Program-made: the position numbers and the translations under genes
Shown: in pieces, positions 13,604-24,797 of the stretch
Numbering within the stretch: position 1 is the stretch's first letter
Layout of the letters: every line of letters begins with the position of its first letter
Assembly (NCBI RefSeq): GCF_900964775.1
Contig: NC_041829.1
Location: 11,262,863 to 11,326,862 of the forward strand
Reading direction: 5' to 3'
DNA from: Scleropages formosus
Lineage: Eukaryota; Chordata; Actinopteri; Osteoglossiformes; Osteoglossidae
DNA: 64,000 nt
The notes under the pieces: model-generated
What the model saw: only the letters and a program-made list of their open reading frames with translations
Databases searched by the model: none
What the model was told of the DNA's origin: nothing

Positions 13604-14487
13604 CTGGAAAAGACGTAACAAGGAAGGAAAACGCCATTTATTTGCCTTTTTACCTCCTTTTCTGTGCTGACGGTGTGAATTGTACCACATGACCCGGACT
13701 AGATGGTGTGAGCTGTACCTGATGACCTGTAGTACTAGATGGTCTACAGTATTGTCCTGCCCATGACCAGATCAGCATCTTCAAGTGTTTCACACTGTGA
13801 GAATTTCATTGACTGACGTGACGCTGACATTTAAACGATTAATTTTTATTAAACTGGGGCAACGGATAAGAAATTGTTACTGCCAGAGAGGGGGAAAAAA
13901 AAAACGCTACAGAAATATGGAGGTTAAATTTTAACAGCCTAGTCTACACAGCATAACTGATTATGCATAACCAAAAAAGTAAACATACTTTCCAGTCACT
14001 CAATTCAACAAGTCAGTCAGTTTAGTTACGAAACAAACAGACCGAGTCCAAGATGAACAACTTCTCGTCGCCAGTTCCTTTGGGGCTTTTTTAAAAGTAC
14101 ATGGACGTAAAAAGGCCCGTTTACTGTTGATGAGCCACGCGCACAACTTTATTTTATTATTTTCTTTTTTTTTTTTTTTTTTTTTGCAAAACTAATACTG
14201 TCCCTGAAACCTAGTTTATAAACTATGGAACAAAACGCTTCGCCCGCACCCAGAGCTGCACGCATGCGCAGAGCGCGCTCGTCGTCGCCGCGTCATGGTG
14301 CTCGGTTACAAACGAAAGGTCGAGCTTAATTCTCGCCCTACTGCGAAACCGCGAGAGCGGCGCGTTGTTACGGGAGAGAGTAATTACAGCGGGATTCGCT
14401 TTAGCGCAGATAACAAATACGCCGCACGTCAACTGTGTCGCTAGGGGGTCGCTGCGCAGTTAATGTAGTGGTGGTCCGCTCCAGCCC
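13604..14487. promoter_or_regulatory. two-way promoter between ftcdnl1 and the C2orf69 homologue
   Basis: The start codons of the two divergent genes are 884 bp apart. The C2orf69 side is CpG-rich from about 14225 and holds an NRF1-like palindrome CGCATGCGCA at 14261-14270, with no TATA box near. The ftcdnl1 side is AT-richer. NRF1 control would suit a mitochondrial protein such as C2orf69. That link is inference. Confidence 0.6.
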
Positions 14488-16575
14488 ATGTCCTGGATCC
14501 GAGTGATCGCGGCCAGGACGATGAGCGTCGCGGCGGGATCGGTTGAGGCTCCGGGCTCGGCTGTGGGTCCGAGCAGCGCGCCCAAACTACTGAGACTGGC
14601 CGCAGTCCCGGGGACGGAACCGCACAAGGTGAACGACATGCTGCTGCTCCTGCGGCCTGCGTGGCCCGGGGCGCCGGCACGGGGTGGGAGTGTGTGCGGG
14701 ACCGGGAACCCCGAGGAGCGGCAGCGGGAGCAGCATCATCATCAGCACGTCGTGTTTTTCCCGGGAGACATACAGGTAGCGCTCGCGCACGCCCTGCCCT
14801 GGCCTGGCCTGTCGGAGGTCACTTTTTTTTCGATTCGGAAGAAAATCTTAAAAGTTTTAAATTACATTTCAGTTATTTCAATTATTCATTTGTTTTGCCG
14901 ACTCAGCGTGAGTGGTCACTCACTGTGTGTTTACAATTATTTTATTTACCCCTTTTGCAGCAGGGTAAATTAATTTTTGCTGTATCGGTATAGTATTGTA
15001 GGACAGTCAGTGTGGAGATGCGGTTCGAACCCGAGTCCTTCGTTCAAATGGAAGGAAGGAGGCAGCTTACCGCTCCGTCCCGTCACGATATATATAGTAA
15101 ATATAAGTGGAACGCCGGCTGATCAGTGAGGTTTACATTAATCTTTCAACCTCACAGTTTACTTTCCATTGGCCTACAGCTTTTTTTATTTTTAATTATT
15201 TTTTGTTTACCAAAAGCGACCTTTGATTGTTTTCCCTGCACCACAATCCGCAATTCGGTTTATATACTTAGTTTTGGACATCTCCGAGCCCGTGTTCTTT
15301 CAGCTACTGTCCGCACACACTGGGAAGCCTAGAATTTTCGTCTGTGTGTGTGAGTGAGAGAGAGAGGGAGAGAGGGAGCTGCAGTTTGACTAGTTCTTAA
15401 AAGACCATCAGTCCTGCTTTTAGCTACCCGGTGTCACGCTTTGCAGTCCAGTGTGATGCTTCATGATACCACGTTTACCATTAAACAAATCTGGTTTGGG
15501 AATTTTTTTTTTTTTTAAATTTTAAACCTCACATTTACCCAAGTTCAGATGCGAGGTGCTACAAACATAGAGATGAGATATATAAGGGAAACATAAGATG
15601 TTATGAAGTAGTAAAACCTGCAAAATACCAATAGAGTCCATTGCATGACCATTAAAGGCTAAAACACCTGGAACATAGTACCTTCCTTAAAGGTATTTTA
15701 TTGTAAGTAATGCAGTAAAAGATGATCCTGCTGTGTAAATGGGTAAATAATTGTAGGTAGCTTAAAACTGTAAGTTGCTTGGGGGAAAATACCAAATATC
15801 AGTAAAATCGGTGTTTAGCTTTTTTCCTAGCAGGATTTCAGCTAAACTGATCCCCGATAAATTCTCGATTTCCTTGAAACAGAACTTCCAGGAGGAGATG
15901 GTGCAGCACGCAGAAGGTGCCCAGTGGCAAAACTGGAGCTTTGAGTGTGTGGCACTGATCCTGGGCCGCCGCTTTCCCAGGCACCACGTGTGGGTGGTTA
16001 GGGCATCACGCATGTATCTGCACAAGTTCAGCAGCTACTGCAACTTCGTCCAGAGCAATCTGTTCGGGGCTCCGGAGCACTCGGCTGACCACGGGGCAGT
16101 GCGCCACCTGAAGGCGCTACTGAGCAACGGCCTGGAGCGTGCCGGCCTCAGGTCCTCGGCTAGTGTGTTTCCACCCCCAGGCTTCTCTTTGGTCCTGGTG
16201 GGCTTCAGCAAGGGTTGTGTGGTGCTCAACCAGATAGTGCACGAGCTGGAGGGGGTGCAAGCAGACTCTGACCTGGCACCCTTCCTCAGCTCCATCACAG
16301 ATATCTACTGGCTTGACGGAGGCCATCCAGGGGGCAGTGGGACCTGGGTGACCGAGCAGCGGGTTCTGGAGGTTCTGGCGGCCAGTGGGATAGCGCTACA
16401 TGCCCACGTCACCCCCTACGAAGTGAGAGACCCGATGCGATCTTGGGTGGGCCACGAGCACCAACGCTTTGTTCGTATGCTGGAAGGGCTCGGAGCTCAC
16501 CTTAGCAACACGCTGCACTTTGAGGATGAACCCGCCTCCATTGACAACCACTTCCGGGTCATTCTGGAGTTCTGA
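14488..16575 (+). CDS. c2orf69: C2orf69 homologue, mitochondrial hydrolase-like protein
   Basis: Two coding exons, 14488-14775 and 15883-16575, joined in phase 0, give 326 residues. The exon 1 end VVFFPGDIQ joins NFQEEMVQHAEGAQWQNWSF, matching human FPGDVQNYHEIM...WENWSLE. A serine-hydrolase nucleophile elbow GFSKG is present (Ser205 by my count). Other conserved blocks are NLFGAPEH, YWLDGGHPGGSGTWVT, HVTPYEVRDPMRSWVG and the C-terminal ENHFRV-type NHFRVILEF. The N-terminus is Arg/Ala-rich, fitting a mitochondrial presequence. The known human protein is mitochondrial, and its loss causes a severe multisystem disorder; its substrate is not settled. It is shorter than human C2orf69 (about 385) because a Ser-rich insert before the nucleophile is absent. 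The acceptor at 15883 was preferred over an AG at about 15833 because it restores the conserved junction. Divergent from ftcdnl1. Confidence 0.95.
15679..15788 (+). repeat. SINE-B 3' part in the C2orf69 intron
   Basis: Only the 3' half is present: GTGTAAATGGGTAAATAATTG, then CTTAAAACTGTAAGTTGCTT. It ends about 95 bp before exon 2, so it lies close to the branch-point region of that intron. Confidence 0.6.
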
Positions 16576-18320
16576 GCGAGGAATAGAAATCATCAGGAAG
16601 GAATAAGGAAAATGAGGACGTATTTGGAAGAAGCTGAATCTTGTCCACGGTGTGGAGCTATCGTCTTGGCTTTGAAGGGACACGTTCTGCTCCGGCTGGG
16701 GAGAGTTGAGTGAAGTGAACCGGTTTGTTTGCCGCCATTCTGTTTGTTTTTTAGTGATCAGCGACAGGTTTATAACTTAGATGAGGTGCAAACGAACTGA
16801 TGGAAAGTGCTCAAGGAGGACGCAAAGTTTGAACATCACACCGTGCTCAGTGATGGATGGGCTTTCTCTGAGCGGAAAGACCTAGACTTGATACCGTCTG
16901 CATGCAAAGTATTGCAACATTTAGTCACCATTTGCCTTTTCTCAAAATTAGCATCTTCTTTTGAAGACGACAACCATTTATTTAGCAACTCATCCTTGTG
17001 ACAGACATGGCTGTTTATTGGTACTCAGGAGAAACTGCATCTTGAGTGCCCTAGCAAAAGCTTGACTTCCTGCCATGCCAGTTTGTGCATTCTGTCTTTT
17101 TTCCCGCTGGACACCTTCTGAATGACATTTGAATGTAATTGGTGTATTGCATTAATGTCTTTGTGATGCGACTGTTGGAAGCAACTGTCACAGGGACGAT
17201 TGGGCGTGGGAGAGGCACATGGATGGCCACTCGGACACAGGCCAGATGGGGAAGCCAGGGGAGTTGTAGTTAGAGTTGGATGATCAGATATGCAAAATAG
17301 GTAGAGAGTTGTAAACTATGAAGGTTATCTTGCATAAAAGTATTTGTTGAGCAATTAAATATTGGCTACAAGTGTTGACATGCAAGAGATACACCACAAG
17401 GGAAGATAAGCTGTCTTTTTGCCCCAGTCTCCTGATCACTGCCTTTGGACAGTGTCCCCACAGCCTCCTCGCAGCCTGATCAGAGTGATAAAAGGATGGG
17501 CAGAGCATCATGTTCTACAGATATCTACTTGCTCATTTCCAAAGAAGGACAGTGGATATCAAAAGTCTACAACATACCAAAATATGCTTCTACAAATGAT
17601 GACTTAGAAGGTATGCATACTTGTGCAACTTAAGCACTGAGGATTTATATTTCTAATTATTTTCACTGAAAGTCATGCTTTTTCACTTAGATATTGTGTC
17701 ATGTCTTATTAAAGCTGAAAAAGGGTCTGGCACAAACTGTTTTGATTTCAGTCTTTTTCCAGTAGATTGACATTTCAATAAGGGTGTGTAGCCTTTTGAT
17801 ATACACTGTGCATATTTGCCTGTATTCATTAAGCCTTCATGTAATTGCAAAATTGCACAGGACTGCAAGCAGTAACCACTAGGAGCCCATAGTATTATAG
17901 CCTTACATGTACAGAAGATGGATGTTACCTCTGTTTCATAGTGAGTGTGTTGACCATTGTTAGTTACATGTTTAAAAAAAAAATATCAGGGACTGTTATA
18001 TGTGCAAAGAAACGCAATGAATGTATGTTCCTTTCGTCTCCATTCCGCTTAACTGAATTTGTGTCTGGCTGTTGCTCTAGTGATGCAAATAAGATTAAGC
18101 ATAGCTTGGCTCGATCCGACACATTTTGGTTTGATATATTTTATGCAATATTTTATTTCAGCTCCGGATTTTCTACGTTAATTTAGTCCCAGATTTATTT
18201 TTGTTCAGAGTTTTGTATGTAACTTCTTATTTTGTATAGGTGACATTTGTTGTAATGGTTCTGGAAGAAGGTATTGGATGGAATCAGACTGAATATGAAT
18301 AAATATAATTTGTCTAAAAT
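16576..18320 (+). other. 3' untranslated region of the C2orf69 homologue
   Basis: No further coding frame follows the stop. The stretch ends at an AATAAA (18299-18304) within a T/A-rich context, so a 1.7-kb 3' UTR is the simplest reading. Confidence 0.6.
18299..18304 (+). terminator. C2orf69 poly(A) signal
   Basis: AATAAA followed about 20 nt later by a TTTGTCTAAAATTGTCTG stretch with GT-rich sequence, a normal vertebrate poly(A) layout. Confidence 0.6.
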
Positions 18321-20280
18321 TGTCTGCATTGTTTTTCAAGCCTCCAAGCAAAGGTTGAAAAGTGTTTAATTGTCAAAGAAATTTAAGGGCCCAAACGTGA
18401 AATTTCTAAGAAGCATCCTATAGTGTTAGACTGGCCCTGTCATTAGATGGAAGCAGCTTTTCTCATATTTGGATAGTTTTAGGCTACAAGCATTAAAATT
18501 ACAAACTTGCAGTATTGTGGTACAGGAAATAATTGGTACAAGAATGTACTTAAAGCATTAAAGCTGAAAGAATGTGATCATGAATTCCAATTTTAACTGA
18601 TGTGTGGCACTTGAAAGCACTTCATAAAAAAGAATAAATGTTAAGCATTGCACTAAAACAATGTTTAGTTTTTACAACATAGTTTCAATAGAAAAATACC
18701 ATGAAATGCACATGAAAGCTCTTATTAGTACATTCAGCTTGTGCCATTAGATTCTATAATGGGTGCAGAATGTTTGTATAATAATGTATACTATGCCAAC
18801 CATAAACATAAGTTCTTTAGAAATGCATAAAACAGGTGTAGTTACATGTCACCTAAATAATTTTTCAATGTAGATATTTCATATTCTGCATGTTGCAACA
18901 GTTTTTAGATGAGGGCAAAGAATGTTACACCCCCGGCTGTGTAAAGTGTCGTTTTGCTGTCAGGGATCTACCGAGCTGTCAGTGCAGCTTCTTGTTCATT
19001 TGCACACCCTTACACTTTTCTTAGTGTGGTAACTTATTTCAGTATCTTTGGTCACTTTATTGTATGTACAGTGGTGTAGCCACATAGAGCCTCCTTCAAG
19101 ATCAGTAAAGTGTCTGTCTCTCTGTAGGGAACTTGTATAACAGTAATAAGACTACATTTCTGCCAAAGGACATGCAGTTCAGGTTAATTGTTGATGCTAA
19201 ACTTCTGTCATTCTGTGTGTGTGTGTCTCTGTGGCTACCTAGTGATGGGCTGGTGTCTCGTCCAGGGTGTACTCCCCAACATTACACCTGCTGATTCTGG
19301 GATAGGCTCAGAACATTGACCAGGGCAAGCAGTAATGGGGAGTGACTCAATACAAATGTGATGCGTTAGTGGATAAGTGGTTGGGCGCACCTCTAATTTC
19401 TACACTATAAAACTACTTTAAAAGGCACAGAAAGGATACTGGAATATTTTAATGAGATTTTGTGTGCATACTTAACGAAAAGATCTTAACATTGCTTGTT
19501 TTTGGCAAATTAGCAGCATTGCTATATTTATGTTTTTATTCTTCAAGGGTTGACTTTTTACGATTTTTTTTTTTTTTTAGGACTTTTTGAGTGATGGACA
19601 TTAACCATGTCTCTCTCTCACAGGAATTTAAGAAAACCTGCAAAAATGGACATCAAACTTTCCTTATAACAAATGGCATGGGCTTTGGTACAGGGCAGAT
19701 ATCTGAACAAAATGTTTTATAGTTTTTTCCCCCTATTGTCCTTGGCCATGCGCTTAAAAAAAAAAAAAAAAAAAAAAAAAACACTTCCGTGATGGTTAAT
19801 GGTAAACTTTACCTTGGTGTGACACAGTGGCAATCAAACTGCATGAGGACACAATTACTGTATGGCCCTTGTAATGCTGCTCAGCCTTAGCTGATTCACT
19901 TAAATATCTACTCTTTAAATTACTCAGTAACGATCTTATGTGTGTTTAAAAAAGCATCCGATTCTCATTATTTGTGTTCTGGATTTATCTTTTTCCCTCT
20001 GTTTGTTCCTCCTTGTTTGTGCTGCTTTGCATGAATTAAACTTTTTTTTTTTTTTAAAAAACATGTTCTATCATTCTTGTTTCACATTTTCTTCCCACGT
20101 GTCTGTGTGTTTCACGGTGGAAGCTGTAGAACTAATAAAGAGCTTGTCAGGTACCAACAACCGGTTTGCACTAATAACAATAACATTTTTTATATTTATA
20201 AATAACATGCACTTACTTGTAATGAGTTTTTTTTTTTCCCCTCAATAAAAACCATATCACGCAGACTTAAAATAATGGTG
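18321..20280. other. intergenic DNA, no gene seen
   Basis: AT-rich with short open frames only. It contains a partial dispersed repeat (19218-19385), an A26 run near 19756 and a T-run near 19565. No exon borders with coding sequence were found. Confidence 0.5.
19218..19385 (+). repeat. truncated dispersed repeat, SINE-A-like body
   Basis: GATGGGCTGGTGTCTCGTCC followed by GGGTGTACTCCCC, then GGGATAGGCTCAGAAC and GACCAGGGCAAGCAG. This is the same block order as the body of SINE-A and related fish repeats, but without the tRNA-like head. Confidence 0.55.
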
Positions 20281-20284
20281 TTAC

Positions 20285-21388
20285 CCAGCCGGCAAGAACA
20301 GCCTCCTTCTCTTCAGTCTTCATTCTCCTTGACATTCGACACTTGTCAGCCAGTGGATTTTACTCTCCTTGGACAGCTTGGCATCAAAGGAACTGCAAGG
20401 AAATGGAGCTCACTATCAGACAGATCCTATTAAACAGTTTGGCATGGCCTCTCTCAACTGGCATACCACAAGGCCCGGTACCGGCCCCCCTACTCTTCCC
20501 AATCTACACCTATTTCTTCAGGCCTGTAATCGCTTCCCATGAATTTTCCTACCACCATGCCAACGACACCCAGATCTTCCTTTCCATTCTACTTGAAGCT
20601 ACAGACATTTCCTCGCACGCTGCAGTCTCCCGCCGAGACATCTCTGCCCGGATGTCTGATCACTACATACTATAACTCAACCTCTCCAAAACAGAGATCC
20701 TTCACCTCCCAGCTGGTCTGTCTTCCTCTCAAGAACTCTATCAAACTGGACAACTCATTCATTTTGCTGACCTCATCAACTAAGAACTTGAGAGTAAAGA
20801 TTGATTCAAGCATGTCTTTCTCTACATATGGAAGCCACAACCCTAACATCCACAGGATCTGCCCCATCTCACAACAGACTACACAATTACTTGTCCAGGC
20901 CATGGCAATATCCCACCTGGGCTACTGCAACTCTCTCCTATCTGGCTTTTCGGCCTCTGCCATCAGACCTCTCCAGCTGATACAGAACGCTGCTGTACTA
21001 ATTGTGTTTGACCTGTCAAAGCGTTCCCATGTATCACCCCTCCTCGTCTCTTTGCATTGGCTTCCTATAGCTGCCCAGATAAAATTCAAGACTTCGGTTA
21101 ATGCCTACAAAACCATCAATGGATCTTCTCCTCGGTATCTACAAGACCTGATCACTCAGTACACACCAACCAGACTGCTATGTTCCTACACCTCTGCCCA
21201 CTGGGTGGTCCCATGCAGGAAAGGTCCAAAATGAAAACCACAAAGGTTTTTGGTTCTGGTCCGATGTGGTGGAATGACCACCCCCTTTCATGCAGAACTG
21301 CTGAATCTCTCTCTACATTGAAGAAGGGTCTCAAAACTGAAATCACTTCTCCCCAGATCTTGAGTAACAATTTGTTGAATAATGGATA
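20285..21388 (+). mobile_element. decayed L2-like LINE, 3' half of the reverse transcriptase ORF
   Basis: Across three shifting frames the plus strand translates to the carboxy half of an L2-type reverse transcriptase. Recognisable pieces are GIPQGPVPAPLLFPIYT, HANDTQIFLSI (in place of the usual YADDTQ), LNLSKTEILHLPAGL, AMAISHLGYCNSLLSG, IRPLQLIQNAAVL, HVSPLLVSLHWLPIAA and WWNDHPLSCRTAESL. Frames break several times and there are in-frame stops, and the 5' part is missing. It is an ordinary 5'-truncated, inactive LINE. A SINE-B copy follows about 45 bp downstream. Confidence 0.85.
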
Positions 21389-21435
21389 AACCTTTATGCA
21401 GCTACTTGTATCATGAATACTAGTTATACACAATA

Positions 21436-21649
21436 GGCAGCTGGTAGCGTAGTGGTTAGCGCTACTGCCTTTAGACTCAAAGGTTGCAGGTTTGAGTCCC
21501 ACCTCTTGCTGCAGCATCCTTAAGTAAGGTACTTACCCTATATTTCTACAGTAAAATTACCCAGCTGCATAAATGGGTAAAATAATTGTAGATACCTTAA
21601 CATTGTAAATCACTTTAGAAGAAAGCATCAGCTAAATTAATAAATGAAA
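21436..21649 (+). repeat. SINE-B, best-preserved copy
   Basis: Full layout: tRNA-like head (GGCAGCTGGTAGCGTAGTGG, then GGTTTGAGTCCCACC as B box), body (AAGGTACTTACCC, AAATGGGTAAAATAATTG) and L2-like tail (ATCAGCTAAATTAATAAATG). It lies just after the L2-like LINE, consistent with SINE-B borrowing an L2 tail for mobilisation. Confidence 0.85.
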
Positions 21650-21680
21650 TGTACCGGTTCATATGGCGGATTTTGACATT

Positions 21681-21815
21681 AACTGCAATCTAGAATCACA
21701 CATCTGCATCCAAATTGCTCCTTCTGTTAATGTAATGCATTCATTTAATTTTTTCTCTGAGATGTATGTCACTTTGGAAGAAAAGTGTCTGCTAAATGAA
21801 TAAATGTAAATGTAT
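21681..21815 (+). repeat. L2-type tail fragment
   Basis: Ends GTCACTTTGGAAGAAAAG, then TGTCTGCTAAATGAATAAATG. The shared 3' tail of fish L2-like elements without a recognisable head. Confidence 0.6.
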
Positions 21816-21977
21816 AAAGAAACTTCTGGCTCTCTCAAATGTATCTAGATATTTACATCTTGTAAGGAGCACTTCACTTGAACACTTGGTGCCATGAGTG
21901 TGTCCTTCACTGCTTCAAGCTCACGTCGGGGCTCCTAAACAGTCATTTAGCAAGACACAGTCAACATCGTTATCACT

Positions 21978-24797
21978 TTAATTCCAACAACAGTAGTGTG
22001 TACAAATAGCACTATTTAAAGAAAATCAAAATTAGTAAAAATATTACTAACCATTACAACAACATCTCAGTTGAAACATTGCTTTTACCTGAGAACTGGG
22101 CACATGGGTCTGTGGCACCACCGCAAAGAAACCGCGCTCACACGGGGTAATGCAGAGCCAGGGGACAACGTTCCCAGGGAGGATCCCACAGGTAAATGGC
22201 TGTTGGGTTTTTATGGACACTAACATTTCAGAAGTGACAAACTGGTCACGTGAGATCGAAAGATGAGCAAAGAACTAGACATGGCATTTGACCAGTGGCT
22301 CTTAGGGCTAGACTGGACTGTTCTCCCTTAGTCTGTTCTGGGTTAGAGTTAAGGGTTAGGCTTGATAAGAAAGGCCAAGTTAAGGATGAGCCTCGATAAG
22401 AAAGCCTAGGTTATGTGAGCGATCATACGTGCTTGACCAGAGACGGCATGTTGTGCCGGTGAGGGAAGAGAATTCAGTGTGCTGGGCTTGTGTTAGACAA
22501 AAACCACTGATATGCATTTCTCCAATGCGTCTACATATCACTGCAGCAGAAACACACACACACACACACAGCGCGGCTCACAACGAAGTTATATACACAA
22601 GGAGCGTGACATTTCACAACGTCAATGCTTCATTGATGTCCATAGAGTACATGAACATTTCACAGCCGACTACAATGCACTAAGTGTGGTAATTTGAGTA
22701 TGCCGTGGAGCCACCATAGACACCACCGCTCTCCCACGTGCCTGCGTGGCAAAACTGCGGAGCTGGCTCTATGCCGACAACAGCAAGCCCACACAGGCTG
22801 GTAGACCATGAACTGTGTGCTGTTGCCTAGCAACAGACCCACTGGCACTGGACCACAAGGCCCCTGATTGTTCTATATACAGCTGGTGTCAAAAACTTGA
22901 AAAAGCACAGCAAGAGCACATGGCATAAGAGTACAAATCACAATCATAGTAATATAAAACACTATCATATTCCACGTAAATATCTTAGGATTGTTCTTTT
23001 TTAACCCACAGGTTTATGCCTGTAGTTTTTTGTTGTTGGTAATGTTTGGTCACAGCAGACATTGCATTCTCTTGATCTCTCTCTCCTTCCCTCCCTCTCT
23101 CTCATAGACACACCTCTCACTGCTGTTGTCACACATTGACATCAACACAGGTACATTCACAGTACAGGCTGCACATGTGTGTCACCAAGTAGTGACAGAT
23201 GGAGAGGACACCCACAAAACAGTTCTGGTGGGAACCAACATGGAGAAGAACATGGCTATGGGCTGAAGCTCCCAACCCAACTGTATCCTGAACATACTAC
23301 CTGCTCTGCAGGGACACAAAACTGACAACAATAAGAGAAACAACTGTGGTTGATGTTGTACAACAGAAACCATTTCTGCTTCTTCTGGACCATCTGTGTG
23401 AGTGGACACCTGCCCTCCCTCCCCTCCTTGCCACAACTGAAACCAGGGGGAATGACAGTGGTCCAACCAACACGTGTACGGGGCATTACTGCTAGAAGGC
23501 ACCAGAGGCCCATGAGGTTTATCACAGTGAAGGTCAATGGGGCTTTGGGCAGGGCAGAAAGTGGGTGCTGCAGCTGCACTGCACAGATCCTTGCTGCTCT
23601 GTGGACTTCAGAAACCTCAGAGTTTTTAGAGTGGGTCACAGCTGCTAAGAGAAGCCCCTCCGGCAGAAGTTTATATCCTTCTGGAGAGCGTCTTTGCAAG
23701 TCTACAGGAGGGTGGGCTGTACAGAAATACACAACTGAAACCAACATGGCAGATCAACTCTGAAACACTGCTGGGGCACTAGGCAGCCTTTTCTCATAGG
23801 GCTGCGTTTCTCCCAGTCGGCTTTTGACACTCAGATAGGGCAAACAGGGTTCAAGAAAGTGACAAACCCATTGTATCCTCCATCTCCAAGCTTCTCACAC
23901 TGAATTCCTCAACCGGTTTCTCCCTCTCTCCCTCTCTCTCTCTCACACGCACGCACGCACGCACGCACGCACGCATATATAAAGGAGGCATGATAAAACT
24001 TAAGGGGTTAGGAGTGGGTGTGGTTACAGGGCTGGAACTCAATGTGAGACAATGGCAGGTAACCCTTTTAGGTGGTCCCATTCCTTCTTTGTGACAGGGA
24101 AGAAGGGGAAGCAAGGCCTGGCTCACAGGGAGTGGACGCAGACCACTGGAACGCTTAGATCTGTACAAAACACTATAAAAAGAAATATTTAAATTAAAAA
24201 AAGGACAATCTGATCCCTAAATATAAAAATCCTTTTGTTTACCACTGCTGTGGTTGCCCCTCCAATCAGCTCAAGGCAGAAGCTGAAAAAGTGGTAGGGA
24301 CATATGCCAAAGCTCCACACACAAATCACACAATCAGTATCTTACAGAGTTTACACACATATCGTGGTGACCGCAGAGCCTAGTTCAAGACACACACCAC
24401 ACTGGGCTTTCTACACTCTACTCACTGCAGAACCTGAACACCACTGGTCCTAGTCAACACTGAGACCCTCCTACCTGGAGGCCTTACTGATTCTTTAAGG
24501 CTAAGAGTGAAGAACAGAAAGCTGGACCCTGACTGACAGTGGGGTGTTATGGGTGAGAAATGTGCCAGGAAGGGGTAGGGAGAGACAGTAGACTGTACAT
24601 TGCTGTCAGTCAAGTAAGACCCAAAAGCACATGGACAAAAAAAAAAAAAAGGAAAAAAAAAAAAAAGACACCACAGTATGTTGGCAACACTGACAACACC
24701 ACTGCCAGGCAAAGACCCTGTTTGGAAGCTGCAGTCAGTCATCAGTCACACAGTGAGAGAACAGATCACTGTGGGACAGCCTTATTGACAGGCGTGC
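21978..24797 (-). other. probable long 3' UTR of pgap1, or intergenic
   Basis: After the pgap1 stop I find no AATAAA on the minus strand until a possible ATTAAA (TTTAAT on the plus strand) at 21978. Two overlapping frames on opposite strands (23256-23747 minus and 23350-23763 plus) are open but show no recognisable protein. The rest is low-complexity: pyrimidine-rich near 23070-23105, (CGCA)n at 23947-23970, and A-runs at 24638-24665. The human gene also has a very long 3' UTR, which favours this reading. Confidence 0.35.
22341..22410 (+). repeat. short imperfect tandem duplication
   Basis: Two adjacent units of about 31-35 bp share the block TGATAAGAAAGGCC / CGATAAGAAAGCC. Small local duplication with no further context. 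Confidence 0.45.

Noticed and set aside
15775-15882. Upstream extension of the C2orf69 second exon (ATG at 15775)
   Set aside because: It includes intron and a SINE-B end. The acceptor at 15883 restores the conserved FPGDIQ-NFQEEM junction and links to exon 1.
23256-23763. Overlapping open frames of 163 codons (minus) and 137 codons (plus)
   Set aside because: They mirror each other on opposite strands, lie in the probable pgap1 3' UTR, lack splice-site support and give no recognisable protein.
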